Counted from the stretch's first letter, positions 25,078 to 34,073 are shown. The stretch: 49,243 bases of DNA from Rhodocyclaceae bacterium UBA5602 (GCA_002424865.1 DILC01000040.1:1-49243), one strand, 5' to 3'. Notes: generated by a model from the sequence alone, not told the origin. Numbers and translations: made by a program.

Positions 25078-25701
25078 ATGCCGCGCAGAAAGCCCGCCCC
25101 CGCCGACACCCGCCATCTACGTCGCGCCGTTGCCATTGCAGCAGCACGGCTCATGGCAGAAGATGGCGTCGCCGATTACGCCACCGCAAAGCGCAAAGCC
25201 GCACGCAGCCTGGGCGCTGACAATGGCGAAGGCCTGCCCACTAACGAAGAAATCACTAACGAGTTGCGCCAGTACCAGGCGATTTACCAGGAAGACGAAC
25301 AGATTGAGCGCCTGTACCACATGCGCCAAACGGCGCTCACGGCCATGCAACTCCTGCATGAATTCAATCCGCGGCTCACAGGTCCAGTACTGGACGGCAC
25401 AGCGGCGCGCTATTCCCCGATTCACTTACAGCTCGTTGCCGACAGCAGCAAAGATCTGGAAATATGGCTACTGACCAATCAAATTGAATTTGCTACCGCA
25501 TCCCTGCACCGCCATGCCCCGCATGGGCCCGAGGATCGTTTCCTGCTGGAAATGGACGATACCACCATCATGGCTGATGTTTTTTCCAGCCACAGAAAAA
25601 ACAGCTCAACGCCTAGCGCCGCCATGGCAGAAGTAAAAACACTGCTTGCCAACTCAGCTACCTCCGTTCAACAAAACGCTGAAGCCCCCGGCGCACCTTG
25701 A
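25078..25701 (+). CDS. conserved protein of unknown function
   Basis: A 207-residue soluble protein that I cannot assign. The N-terminus is basic (MPRRKPAPADTRHLRRAVAIAAARLMAEDGV, a helical segment). The middle (GPVLDGTAARYSPIHLQLVADSSKDLEIWLLTNQIEF, residues about 100-137) looks like a small alpha/beta domain and vaguely like a nucleotidyltransferase-type beta-strand/loop. The tail is low-complexity. Divergent from mpl and four bases upstream of the TlpA-like gene, so probably cotranscribed with it. Confidence 0.8.
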   Translation: MPRRKPAPADTRHLRRAVAIAAARLMAEDGVADYATAKRKAARSLGADNGEGLPTNEEITNELRQYQAIYQEDEQIERLYHMRQTALTAMQLLHEFNPRLTGPVLDGTAARYSPIHLQLVADSSKDLEIWLLTNQIEFATASLHRHAPHGPEDRFLLEMDDTTIMADVFSSHRKNSSTPSAAMAEVKTLLANSATSVQQNAEAPGAP

Positions 25702-25705
25702 TCAA

Positions 25706-26272
25706 ATGAAAAATCGCCCGCTACAAATTTCGCTCCTCACGCTGATTGCACTGATGGCAGGCAGCTTGGGCTATTGGCTCAATGCCCAGCGCAACACCCG
25801 CGGCACGGGCGCTCCACCTGCAGCATCCGCAACGACAACAGCCCCAGCCGTTGAGCGCCTCATGCGGACGCCTTTCGCCACCAGCACAGGCCAGTGGCAA
25901 ACACTGGAGGCCTGGCGCGGAAAAATTCTGGTGGTTAATTTCTGGGCCACCTGGTGTCCGCCCTGCCGCGAAGAGATGCCATCCCTGTCAGCGCTACAAA
26001 TCCAGTACCAGGATAAAAATGTCCAATTTGTCGGCATAAGCATTGATCAAGTGGATAAAGTGCGCGAATTTCAAGCGATTGAAAAAATCACCTATCCCCT
26101 GTTAATGGGGTCACCCGACGCCATGCAGCTCTCCAGCGAGCTCGGCAATGTCGCCCAAGGCCTGCCATTCACGGTCATCATCAATCGCTCAGGGCAAGTG
26201 GATTTAGTCAAAACAGGCATTTTCACCAAAGCCGAACTAGACGCCCACTTACACAGGCTGGTTGCACAGTAG
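25706..26272 (+). CDS. TlpA/ResA-like membrane-anchored thioredoxin
   Basis: Periplasmic thiol-disulfide reductase of 188 residues. One N-terminal TM anchor (about residues 7-24), a short linker, then a thioredoxin domain with VVNFWATWCPPCREEMPSL (Cys84, Cys87) and the cis-Pro region GLPFTVIINRSG. CPPC-type proteins of this family reduce apocytochrome c or metal-binding cysteines; the exact partner is not shown. The ATG at 25706 is chosen because it starts the TM helix; an in-frame start at 25646 lies inside the previous gene. Confidence 0.92.
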   Translation: MKNRPLQISLLTLIALMAGSLGYWLNAQRNTRGTGAPPAASATTTAPAVERLMRTPFATSTGQWQTLEAWRGKILVVNFWATWCPPCREEMPSLSALQIQYQDKNVQFVGISIDQVDKVREFQAIEKITYPLLMGSPDAMQLSSELGNVAQGLPFTVIINRSGQVDLVKTGIFTKAELDAHLHRLVAQ

Positions 26273-26311
26273 ACTAGACAACACGTAGCCATTTGCGGCA
26301 AACTCGCAGCT

Positions 26312-26812
26312 ATGAAGACGCAAAAAAGCAGCAAAAACAATACAAATCAAAATCAGCCCGGCAAAATTCTTGTCCTTCACGGACCGAATTTGAACCTCTT
26401 GGGCACGCGGGAGCCGACGATTTACGGCCACACGACCTTGGCTGACATTCATGCCGCAATGGAAATTCAAGCGCGTGCAAGGGGTGCCCACCTGGAGAGC
26501 TTTCAGAGCAACCATGAGGGCGAACTGATTGACCGCATACAATCTGCTCGTGAGCAGGGTGTTGCCTTCATCATCATCAACCCTGCAGCTTATACCCATA
26601 CTAGCGTTGCCCTGCGCGATGCACTAGCGGCCGTCGCCATTCCCTTCATTGAAGTGCACCTCTCGAATGTTCATGCCAGAGAGGCATTCCGTCGGCACTC
26701 CTATTTTTCGGACATAGCCATCGGCGTGATTGCAGGCCTGGGTGCGCAAGGCTATCACCTGGCGCTAGAAGCGGCCCTAGCGCAGCTTAACGCCCCCCAA
26801 ACCATCATTTAA
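26312..26812 (+). CDS. aroQ: type II 3-dehydroquinate dehydratase
   Basis: Third step of the shikimate pathway, 3-dehydroquinate to 3-dehydroshikimate. The 166-residue protein shows the type II blocks ILVLHGPNLNLLGTREP (lid Arg and Tyr follow), FQSNHEGELIDRIQ, INPAAYTHTSVALRDAL and IPFIEVHLSNVHAREAFRRHS, including the catalytic histidine in EVHLSN. The lysine-rich N-terminal extension (MKTQKSSKNNTNQNQPGK) is unusual but short. aroQ-accB-accC is a common order. Confidence 0.96.
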   Translation: MKTQKSSKNNTNQNQPGKILVLHGPNLNLLGTREPTIYGHTTLADIHAAMEIQARARGAHLESFQSNHEGELIDRIQSAREQGVAFIIINPAAYTHTSVALRDALAAVAIPFIEVHLSNVHAREAFRRHSYFSDIAIGVIAGLGAQGYHLALEAALAQLNAPQTII

Positions 26813-26898
26813 GCTTGCGGCTGAATGTACCCGCTGTTTGGCGCATCCGTTCACCGCTAGCTTACCTTAATCTATTTTTCACTGAAAGGAACGTCTCA

Positions 26899-27387
26899 AT
26901 GGATCTGAGAAAACTCAAGACCTTAATTGATCTTGTACAAAACTCTGGCATTTCCGAGCTTGAAATCAGCGAGGGCGAGGAAAAAATTCGCATCGCCAAA
27001 CACCTGCCCGCCCCACAGACCACCATGGTGAGCATGCCCGGCCTGGATAACCCCGCAGGCAACTTCAGCCATGCCATGTCGGCCGCGCAAGCCGCTGGCG
27101 CCGTCCCGCCAGCGCCGACTATTTCCGCTGCCCCCGTAGCTGAAGCCGCTACCGGCCATCAGCTCAAAGCCCCCATGGTGGGCACCTTCTATCGCGCCAG
27201 CGGCCCCGACGCCCCACCCTTTGTGGAAGTTGGCCAATCCGTCAAGGCTGGACAAACCCTCTGCATCATCGAAGCCATGAAGCTCATGAATGAAATCGAA
27301 TCCGATATTTCTGGCACCGTCACCGCGATTCTGGCGGACAACGGCCAGGCCGTCGAATATGGTCAACCCTTATTTGTCATTAGCTAA
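26899..27387 (+). CDS. accB: biotin carboxyl carrier protein of acetyl-CoA carboxylase
   Basis: Carries biotin between the carboxylase and transferase parts of acetyl-CoA carboxylase, the first step of fatty acid synthesis. The 162-residue protein has MDLRKLKTLIDLVQNSGISELEI at the N-terminus, a Pro/Ala linker (residues about 45-95) and a biotinyl domain with EAMKLMNE; the biotinylated lysine is Lys128. The start at 26899 has AAAGGA upstream; the open frame to 26815 is not conserved. The linker is encoded in part by a minus-strand copy of the 25-bp motif (27099-27120). Confidence 0.97.
   Translation: MDLRKLKTLIDLVQNSGISELEISEGEEKIRIAKHLPAPQTTMVSMPGLDNPAGNFSHAMSAAQAAGAVPPAPTISAAPVAEAATGHQLKAPMVGTFYRASGPDAPPFVEVGQSVKAGQTLCIIEAMKLMNEIESDISGTVTAILADNGQAVEYGQPLFVIS
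27099..27120 (-). repeat. dispersed 25-bp two-block motif, copy 6 (in accB)
   Basis: Minus strand: AGTCGGCGCT, spacer GGCGGG, ACGGCG; the leading A-run is degenerate. It encodes AVPPAPT in the AccB linker. Confidence 0.75.
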
Positions 27388-27392
27388 TCGTC

Positions 27393-28757
27393 ATGTTCGG
27401 TAAAGTTCTGATTGCCAATCGCGGGGAAATTGCCCTGCGCATCCTGCGCGCCTGCCGAGAGCTGGGCGTGCGTACTGTTGCGGTCCATTCTGAAGCGGAT
27501 ACAGAAGCCAAATATGTCAAGCTGGCGGACGAATCCGTGTGCATTGGTCCGGCCTCATCGAGTTTGAGCTACCTCAATGTGCCCGCCATCATTTCTGCTG
27601 CGGAAGTCACCGATGCAGAGGCCATACACCCCGGCTACGGCTTCTTGTCTGAAAACGCTGACTTCGCCGAACGGGTGGAGCGCTCTGGCTTTGCCTTCAT
27701 CGGCCCGCGCCCGGAAACCATCCGCCTCATGGGTGATAAGGTCAGCGCCAAACAAACCATGAAAGAAGCCGATGTGCCTTGCGTGCCAGGCTCCGATGGC
27801 GCCCTGCCTGAAGATCCCAAAGAAATCACCAAAATCGCGCGTGCCGTTGGTTACCCGGTCATCATCAAGGCCGCAGGCGGCGGTGGCGGTCGCGGCATGC
27901 GTGTAGTGCACACCGAGGCTGCGCTGCTAAACGCAGTCACCATGACGCGGAGCGAAGCCGGTGCCGCCTTTAACAATTCCACGGTATACATGGAAAAGTT
28001 TTTGGAAAATCCACGTCACATCGAAATCCAGGTGCTCGCCGACGCATTTGACAACGCGATATACCTTGGCGAGCGCGATTGTTCCATGCAACGCCGCCAT
28101 CAAAAGGTCATCGAAGAAGCGCCCGCCCCGGGCATTAGCCGCAAGCTCATCGCCACGCTGGGTGAGCGCTGCGCGCAAGCATGCCGCCTCATCCATTATC
28201 GCGGCGCGGGCACGTTCGAGTTCCTGTATGAAAACGGAAAATTCTTCTTTATCGAGATGAATACCCGTGTCCAAGTCGAGCATCCGGTCACCGAGCAAGT
28301 CACCGGCATTGATATTGTTCAAGCCCAGTTGCGTATCGCCGCTGGCGAAAAACTCGGCCTCGAACAAAAGGACATCGAGATCCGCGGCCATGCCATCGAA
28401 TGCCGTATCAATGCGGAAGACCCTTTCAAGTTTACCCCGTCGCCCGGCAAGATCGAGACCTGGCATGCGCCCGGCGGCCCTGGCATTCGCGTAGATTCGC
28501 ACGCCTACTCCGGCTACACCGTACCGCCGCATTACGACTCCATGATCGGCAAGGTCATCAGTTGCGGCCACACGCGCGAACAGGCGATTGCACGCATGAG
28601 CATTGCGCTCTCTGAAATGATGGTCAATGGCATCAAGACCAACATTCCACTGCATCAAGAGTTGATGCTGGACGAGCGTTTCCGTCAAGGCGGCACAAGC
28701 ATTCACTACTTGGAAGAAAAATTAGCCAAGAAAAATGCCGCCCTCAAATCGCAATAA
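27393..28757 (+). CDS. accC: biotin carboxylase subunit of acetyl-CoA carboxylase
   Basis: ATP-dependent carboxylation of the AccB biotin. The 454-residue ATP-grasp protein shows KVLIANRGEIALRILRACRELG, the glycine-rich loop AAGGGGGRGMRVV (near residue 164), ERDCSMQRRHQKVIEEAPAP and FIEMNTRVQVEHPVTE. It is 5 bp downstream of accB and 5 bp upstream of prmA, so all three are cotranscribed. Confidence 0.98.
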   Translation: MFGKVLIANRGEIALRILRACRELGVRTVAVHSEADTEAKYVKLADESVCIGPASSSLSYLNVPAIISAAEVTDAEAIHPGYGFLSENADFAERVERSGFAFIGPRPETIRLMGDKVSAKQTMKEADVPCVPGSDGALPEDPKEITKIARAVGYPVIIKAAGGGGGRGMRVVHTEAALLNAVTMTRSEAGAAFNNSTVYMEKFLENPRHIEIQVLADAFDNAIYLGERDCSMQRRHQKVIEEAPAPGISRKLIATLGERCAQACRLIHYRGAGTFEFLYENGKFFFIEMNTRVQVEHPVTEQVTGIDIVQAQLRIAAGEKLGLEQKDIEIRGHAIECRINAEDPFKFTPSPGKIETWHAPGGPGIRVDSHAYSGYTVPPHYDSMIGKVISCGHTREQAIARMSIALSEMMVNGIKTNIPLHQELMLDERFRQGGTSIHYLEEKLAKKNAALKSQ

Positions 28758-28762
28758 TCACC

Positions 28763-29662
28763 ATGTGGCTAAGCATCACAATCGAGACTGACGCCATACA
28801 CGCCGACGCCCTGTCAGACGCCTTGATGGGCGTCGGCGCGATTTCCGTCAGTGTGGAAGACGCCCTCGCGGGCACGGAATTCGAGACGCCGCAATTTGGC
28901 GAGCCCGATGACTTGATCACCGCACCGGCTACCCCGTTATGGTTACAAAGCCGCGTCATTGCCTTGTTTGAACCGGCTGTTGATATTACGGACCGTGTCG
29001 CCCGGGCTATGCAGGAAATCGGCATCACCGAAACGCCTGCCATCGACATTCAGGAAGTGGCAGAGCAAGACTGGGTTAGGCTCACGCAATCACAATTTGA
29101 CCCCATTCGCATCACCGACCGGCTATGGATCGTGCCCTCCTGGCATACCGCACCGAATGCCCATGCGATCAACCTGGTACTCGACCCGGGGCTGGCTTTT
29201 GGTACCGGATCGCACCCCACCACATTCCTGTGCTTGCAATGGCTCGCCGAGCAAGTTCACGGCGGGGAGACCGTGCTCGATTACGGCTGTGGCTCAGGCA
29301 TCCTCGCCATTGCCGCAGCCAAACTGGGGGCGCAGGCCGTGTTAGGCGTGGATATTGATGGAAACGCCTTGCAATCCGCCCGCGATAACGCCAGCGCCAA
29401 CCAGGTCGAGCTTGCCGTCCGCCACTCCAAAGAGCCCCTGGACCAGCAGTTTGACCTGGTCGTGGCCAATATCCTCACCAACCCCTTATGCGTCCTTGCC
29501 CCGCTGTTAGCTGGCTGCATTGCCCACGGCGGACGAATTGCCTTATCCGGCGTGCTGGCAAGCCAAGCGGAGCAAGTGATCGCGGCTTATGCACCCTTCA
29601 TTGCACTCACCGTGGGTGCCACGCATGAAGGCTGGGTGCGGCTCGAAGGCCGCGCATGCTGA
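28763..29662 (+). CDS. prmA: ribosomal protein L11 methyltransferase
   Basis: Trimethylates ribosomal protein L11. The 299-residue protein has the N-terminal substrate domain (MWLSITIETDAIHADALSDALMGVGAISVSVED) and a SAM-binding core with LDPGLAFGTGSHPTTFLCL, LDYGCGSGILAIAAAKLGA (near residue 173) and the catalytic-region VVANILTNPL. It overlaps the DUF3426 gene by 7 bp, the usual betaproteobacterial arrangement. Confidence 0.97.
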   Translation: MWLSITIETDAIHADALSDALMGVGAISVSVEDALAGTEFETPQFGEPDDLITAPATPLWLQSRVIALFEPAVDITDRVARAMQEIGITETPAIDIQEVAEQDWVRLTQSQFDPIRITDRLWIVPSWHTAPNAHAINLVLDPGLAFGTGSHPTTFLCLQWLAEQVHGGETVLDYGCGSGILAIAAAKLGAQAVLGVDIDGNALQSARDNASANQVELAVRHSKEPLDQQFDLVVANILTNPLCVLAPLLAGCIAHGGRIALSGVLASQAEQVIAAYAPFIALTVGATHEGWVRLEGRAC

Positions 29663-30609
29663 CTCAGTGCCCGGCTTGCGGCCGCACATTCCGCGTCAGC
29701 GCGGAACAGCTAAAAACCAAAGCCGGGCGCGTGCGCTGTGGCGTATGTGAAACAGCCTTTAATGCGCTGGACAACTTGCAAGATACGCCCGAAGACATTC
29801 AGGCGCATTCGCCTGTTGCAGCCACACAGGTCCCGCCAGACGAGTTAGCGCCCACTGCAGTTTTTGCCGCGCCTACGCCAGGCGGCAACGAAACCGCAGC
29901 GGTGGCGCACTGGACAACCGAAGCGTGCGGAGATGCCGCAAACGCTTTCAGCCTGGATGAAAGAGAAAGCGAGAACCCGTCCGGGCGCACCATCGCAGCA
30001 AACTTGCCTGCAGAAAATCCACCGGAAACCCCACCCGCCCGTGCGCCGACAGCTCAATCCCCTCATGGCAATGCTCTGCTGGCTGATTCCTTTAACACCC
30101 TGGATGCGCTCCCGCTCAAAACAGCCAAACCCTATCGCCGCTGGTTATGGATGACGGGCTGTGCCCTGATGACCTTCGTGCTCATCGTGCAAGGCATCGT
30201 CGCGTTTCACGCGCCGCTCATCCAAAACCTGCCCGCTGCCAAGCCCGTCATTGCCAGCCTTTGCCAGCGGCTCAATTGCCCAACGCGCCTGCCTGCACGC
30301 GCGTCGCTCATCAGCATTGAAAGCTCGGACTTGCATCCCGACCCCGACCAACCTGCGCATCTGACGGTTTCTGCCACACTCAAAAATCGCGCTACCTTCG
30401 CGCAACAATTCCCCCATCTCGAACTCACCCTTACCGACATCAACGATAAAGTGGTCTTACGCAAAGTCTTGCCGCCGGCCACCTACCTGTCTTCAAAAAC
30501 GTCCATAAAACAAGGCATGCCCGCTTTGGCCGATGTTTCTGTCAACCTGGTCGTGGACATAGGCTCGCTCACCGCCAGCGGTTATCGCTTGTACCTGTTC
30601 TACCCCTGA
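29656..30609 (+). CDS. zinc-ribbon and DUF3426 membrane protein
   Basis: A 317-residue protein. It begins with an MJ0042-type zinc ribbon (CPACGRTFRVSAEQLKTKAGRVRCGVC; Cys5, Cys8, Cys31, Cys34 approx.), followed by a long low-complexity Pro/Ala linker (residues about 45-155), a TM helix (LWMTGCALMTFVLIVQGIVAFHAP) and a periplasmic DUF3426 domain (LTVSATLKNRATFAQQFPHLELTLTD). Function unknown; linkage to prmA is conserved. Topology suggests cytoplasmic zinc ribbon and periplasmic C-terminus. Confidence 0.93.
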   Translation: MLTQCPACGRTFRVSAEQLKTKAGRVRCGVCETAFNALDNLQDTPEDIQAHSPVAATQVPPDELAPTAVFAAPTPGGNETAAVAHWTTEACGDAANAFSLDERESENPSGRTIAANLPAENPPETPPARAPTAQSPHGNALLADSFNTLDALPLKTAKPYRRWLWMTGCALMTFVLIVQGIVAFHAPLIQNLPAAKPVIASLCQRLNCPTRLPARASLISIESSDLHPDPDQPAHLTVSATLKNRATFAQQFPHLELTLTDINDKVVLRKVLPPATYLSSKTSIKQGMPALADVSVNLVVDIGSLTASGYRLYLFYP

Positions 30610-30658
30610 CCCAGACAAATCGCTTTTTCTCACCCTCTCCAGAAGACTTTTCAAATCC

Positions 30659-31591
30659 ATGACTACCCTCATTTGCGGCTCCCTGGCTTACGACACCATC
30701 ATGGTTTTCAGTGACCGCTTTAAAAATCACATCCTGCCCGATCAGATTCATATCCTCAATGTCGCTTTTTTAGTCCCCGACATGCGCCGCGAATTTGGCG
30801 GCTGTGCTGGCAACATTGCCTATAACCTGAAGCTTTTGGGTGGCGACCCACTCATCATGGCAACCGTCGGCGAAGACAGCGCGCCCTATCAGCATCGCTT
30901 GAAACAGCTCGACCTGAATGCCCGTCACGTTAAGGAAGTCACCAACAGTTTCACTGCCCAGGCCTTTATCACCACGGATTTGGATGACAATCAGATCACG
31001 GCCTTTCATCCCGGCGCGATGGCTTACGCCCACCAAAACAAAGTGGGCGACGCCACTGGGGTACGCCTGGGTATTGTGGCGCCGGATGGCCGTGACGGCA
31101 TGTTGCAGCATGCACGGGAGTTTCATGCGGCGAAAATTCCTTTCATTTTTGACCCTGGCCAAGGCTTGCCAATGTTCGACAAAGACGATTTGCTGAATTT
31201 CATGCAACTCGCCGACTACTGCACGGTCAATGACTACGAAGCAAAGCTGTTGACAGAGCGCACCGGCTGTACGCTGGCGCAATTAGCCAGTCAAGTCAAA
31301 GCCTTGATCGTGACGCTCGGTGGCGATGGGTCGCAAATCTACACGGGGGGGCGCTGCGTCGACATTCCGGCAGCCAAGCCAGATGCCGTTGTGGATCCCA
31401 CGGGCTGTGGCGATGCTTATCGTGCAGGCTTGTTGTTTGGTATTGCCAAGGGCTGGCCGTGGGAAAAAACCGGTCGTTTGGCCTCGCTCATGGGCGCAAT
31501 TAAAATTGCCCATCGTGGTGGCCAAAACCACAAACCAACCTGGGACAACATCGCAACGCGTTATCAAGCCGCCTTTGCTGAATCGCTGTAA
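30659..31591 (+). CDS. PfkB-family sugar or nucleoside kinase
   Basis: A 310-residue ribokinase-fold kinase. Visible motifs are MTTLICGSLAYDTIMVF, the first PfkB signature region FGGCAGNIAYNLKLLGGDPLIMATVGED, and the second signature VDPTGCGDAYRAGLLFG (catalytic Asp near residue 251). The signature carries a Cys (GCGD) where most have Ala (GAGD). The phosphoryl acceptor cannot be decided; adenosine-kinase-like members are the nearest pattern I recognise. It follows the DUF3426 gene at 49 bp. Confidence 0.92.
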   Translation: MTTLICGSLAYDTIMVFSDRFKNHILPDQIHILNVAFLVPDMRREFGGCAGNIAYNLKLLGGDPLIMATVGEDSAPYQHRLKQLDLNARHVKEVTNSFTAQAFITTDLDDNQITAFHPGAMAYAHQNKVGDATGVRLGIVAPDGRDGMLQHAREFHAAKIPFIFDPGQGLPMFDKDDLLNFMQLADYCTVNDYEAKLLTERTGCTLAQLASQVKALIVTLGGDGSQIYTGGRCVDIPAAKPDAVVDPTGCGDAYRAGLLFGIAKGWPWEKTGRLASLMGAIKIAHRGGQNHKPTWDNIATRYQAAFAESL

Positions 31592-31680
31592 GCTAACCCA
31601 AGCAAGCTTAATGCGCGCTTTGTTAATCTGTAATCTGCACGCATTTTCAATCAACTAAAACACAGGAAGGAATACCCACC

Positions 31681-32130
31681 ATGAAAAACTATCGCTTAAT
31701 GCTCATCGCAATTTCCGCGCTCATGCTGAGCGCTTGCGCCAGCCAATCCGGCTCATCGTATGAGCGCAGCCAAACGCGCGGCGAACAAAGCATACGTTTA
31801 GGCGTGGTCGAATCCGTGCGCAAAGTCAGCATCGAAGGCACCAAATCCGGTGTCGGCGCGGTGGCTGGCGCGGCAGTGGGTGGATTGGGCGGCAGTAATG
31901 TAGGCGGTGGCAAAGGCTCCACCGTTGGCGCAGTGGTCGGCGCGGTGTTAGGTGGCGTGGCAGGCAATGCCATTGAAAACGCCACCACGCGCCAAGATGG
32001 CTTGGAAATCACGGTGAGGCTAGAAAATGGCCAACTCCTTGCCGTCACCCAAGCGGCTGACGAAGTGTTTCGTCCAGGCGAGCGTGTGCGCATTGTGTCC
32101 GGCAGCGGCGTGACACGCGTCACCCACTAG
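31681..32130 (+). CDS. glycine-zipper 2TM lipoprotein, SlyB-like
   Basis: A 149-residue outer-membrane lipoprotein with a signal and lipobox (LMLSAC, Cys19). Residues about 58-102 form the glycine-zipper array (GVGAVAGAAVGGLGGSNVGGG, VGAVVGAVLGGVAGN), followed by a small beta domain (LEITVRLENGQLLAVTQ, VRIVSGSGVTRVTH). It resembles SlyB/Pcp proteins that support envelope integrity. A Shine-Dalgarno (AGGAAGGAA) lies upstream. Confidence 0.93.
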   Translation: MKNYRLMLIAISALMLSACASQSGSSYERSQTRGEQSIRLGVVESVRKVSIEGTKSGVGAVAGAAVGGLGGSNVGGGKGSTVGAVVGAVLGGVAGNAIENATTRQDGLEITVRLENGQLLAVTQAADEVFRPGERVRIVSGSGVTRVTH

Positions 32131-32149
32131 ACAGGGAAACGGCCAACTC

Positions 32150-32191
32150 AACGCATCCCGTTCGCCCTTATCCGGGAAAACGGGATGCGTT
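32150..32191 (+). terminator. hairpin after the glycine-zipper gene
   Basis: A 13-bp perfect stem, AACGCATCCCGTT (32150-32162) and AACGGGATGCGTT (32179-32191), with a 16-nt loop, 20 bp after the stop codon. There is no T-run, so termination would be Rho-assisted, or the hairpin may serve mRNA stability. Confidence 0.6.
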
Positions 32192-32311
32192 GGCGCTCTT
32201 GCGCCTCTTCTGGCGGCTTGTCCTGCCAATGGCATGGTTCCACAGGCATGCCCATGCCTCAACAACCCAGACCATCACATCTCTGTCACCTTTTTGCAAC
32301 ATAATCAGCGG

Positions 32312-33181
32312 ATGACTGCATCCTACAATCCCCTTCCGGATAACTATCCCGCTTCCCGGCTGGCTAGATCCTTTGCCGTATGGCGCGGCATATTCCGTTT
32401 AACCCACCTCGTACTGCATGTCCTCACTGGCGTGCTGACGGTGGCCTGTATTTATCCCTGGATAAGCCATCCACGGCAACTTGCCCTAAAACAGCGCTGG
32501 TCACGCCAACTGCTTGCCGTTCTGGGCATGACGCTTGAAAAAGTCGGCGCTGATGACACGGCGCAAAACCCAACCCAGGCAAGCTTGCCAGCACAAGGAA
32601 TGCTGGTCGCCAACCATATTTCGTTTCTCGATATTTTCGTCATCAACGCATGGATGCCCGCTGCGTTTGTCGCCAAGGATGACGTGCGCCATTGGCCTGT
32701 GTTCGGCTGGCTTAGCGCACGCACGGATACCTTGTTTTTGCAGCGTGGCTCACGGCGCGCAGCCCATACAGCACGTGATGAAGTGCTCACGCAACTCGCC
32801 AAAGGACGCCTTATCGCCTTCTTTCCCGAAGGCACAACCAGCAATGGCGATAAAGTGCACCCCTTTCACAGCGCACTCTTCCAAAGCGCAATTGACGCAG
32901 CCTGCCCCGTGACACCCTTGGTCTTGCAGTATCGGGACGCTCGGCATTTGCAACCCAGCCACGCAGCGGACTTTGTCGGCGAGATGACGCTATTCGCCTG
33001 CCTGTGGTCGATTGCCACGCATCCTGGCTTGCTGGCTCAATTAACCCCCTTGCCGATCATCACCACCGGCAACAGTGACCGCCGCCACCTGGCTGCACAC
33101 GCACACCGCGCCATTGCGCATCACTTAAAGCATCAGGCCGAACCAAGCGCAAGACACATCAATCCCAACCCGTCGGCTTGA
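32312..33181 (+). CDS. 1-acyl-sn-glycerol-3-phosphate acyltransferase (PlsC-like)
   Basis: Membrane-bound acyltransferase for phosphatidic acid or lyso-lipid acylation. The protein of about 289 residues has a TM helix near residues 25-45, the catalytic HX4D motif in NHISFLDIF, and the FFPEGTTSNG acyl-acceptor motif. The start at 32312 is preferred because the frame's earlier ATG (32234) adds a non-conserved stretch. Between the TM region and HX4D the segment LEKVGADDTAQNPTQA, encoded by a copy of the 25-bp motif (32539-32563), appears longer than in homologues. The 3' end overlaps the convergent apaH by 23 bp. Confidence 0.9.
   Translation: MTASYNPLPDNYPASRLARSFAVWRGIFRLTHLVLHVLTGVLTVACIYPWISHPRQLALKQRWSRQLLAVLGMTLEKVGADDTAQNPTQASLPAQGMLVANHISFLDIFVINAWMPAAFVAKDDVRHWPVFGWLSARTDTLFLQRGSRRAAHTARDEVLTQLAKGRLIAFFPEGTTSNGDKVHPFHSALFQSAIDAACPVTPLVLQYRDARHLQPSHAADFVGEMTLFACLWSIATHPGLLAQLTPLPIITTGNSDRRHLAAHAHRAIAHHLKHQAEPSARHINPNPSA
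32539..32563 (+). repeat. dispersed 25-bp two-block motif, copy 7 (in plsC-like gene)
   Basis: AAAAGTCGGCGCT, spacer GATGAC, ACGGCG. Both blocks exact, sense orientation, encoding KVGADDTA. Confidence 0.85.
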
Positions 33182-34073
33182 TCTGCTGGGTACAAGGCAA
33201 ACTGAACACCTGCCGATTTTCCAGGCGCAAGGCGGTAAGCGCCCCCCCCCACAAGCAGCCCGTATCAATCGCCACAACATCCTCCTGTGCATAAAAGCCC
33301 AGCGCCGACCAATGGCCGCAGACGATGCTGGGCGGTGGCCCGGCATCGTCCTGGCGATCCGCCTTTTTGCTGGCGGATCGCGTTGCTAATGTTTGCTGTT
33401 GAAATGTTTTCAATGCACTTGCGCGATTGTTTGCCGCAAACCACGGCACGCAACTCGCCGGGCCTTGCCCTGGCGGGGCTTTGGCACCGGGCTCACGCAA
33501 TGCCAGCGCACCTTTGGATGTCACATAGCGCATCCGCGTCATCGCATTGACCACCACGCGCAACCTGTCCCAGCCTGCGAGATCGTCCCGCCAGACGCGC
33601 GGCTCCGACCCCCACATCTGGGCTAGGAATTCACGATAATTGGAGGCCGTTAACGCCGCCGAAACTTCGTCCGATAAAGCCTTGGCCTGCGCGACGGTCC
33701 ACGCGGGCAACAATCCCGCATGCACCATCGCCCAAGTGCCCTCCTGATGAAACAAAGGCTGCGCACGCAACCAAGCCAAAAGCGCTTCACGGTCCGGCGC
33801 TGTCAAAATTTCATCCAGTGTGTCTTCCTTGTTGGTTCGCCCGAAGCCTTCAGCCTGCAAAATCAGATGCAGATCATGGTTGCCCAACACAACGGTTGCC
33901 GCCTCGCCCAGTGACTTGATGTAGCGCAATACCGCCAGGGATTGTGGCCCGCGGTTCACCAAATCGCCGACAAACCACAGCCTATCGTGCGCAGGATTGA
34001 ACGACACGATATCAAGTAATGCTTGCAAAGGATCGAAACACCCTTGCACGTCGCCAATTGCGTAAGTCGCCAT
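33159..34073 (-). CDS. apaH: symmetrical diadenosine tetraphosphatase
   Basis: Hydrolyses Ap4A to 2 ADP and can decap Np4-RNA. The 304-residue metallophosphoesterase has YAIGDVQGCFDPLQALL, FVGDLVNRGPQSLAVLRYI and VVLGNHDLHLI, the three phosphoesterase motifs, and a C-terminal HWSALGFYAQEDVVAIDTGCLWGG. Residues about 224-254 (NRASALKTFQQQTLATRSASKKAD) look like an insertion relative to the usual 270-280 residues. Confidence 0.96.
   Translation of the reverse strand: MATYAIGDVQGCFDPLQALLDIVSFNPAHDRLWFVGDLVNRGPQSLAVLRYIKSLGEAATVVLGNHDLHLILQAEGFGRTNKEDTLDEILTAPDREALLAWLRAQPLFHQEGTWAMVHAGLLPAWTVAQAKALSDEVSAALTASNYREFLAQMWGSEPRVWRDDLAGWDRLRVVVNAMTRMRYVTSKGALALREPGAKAPPGQGPASCVPWFAANNRASALKTFQQQTLATRSASKKADRQDDAGPPPSIVCGHWSALGFYAQEDVVAIDTGCLWGGALTALRLENRQVFSLPCTQQIKPTGWD

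Noticed and set aside
31848..31900. GTCGGCGCGGTGGCTGGCG in the glycine-zipper gene as a motif copy
   Set aside because: The similarity comes from repeated Gly/Ala/Val codons of the zipper; neither block of the motif is present.
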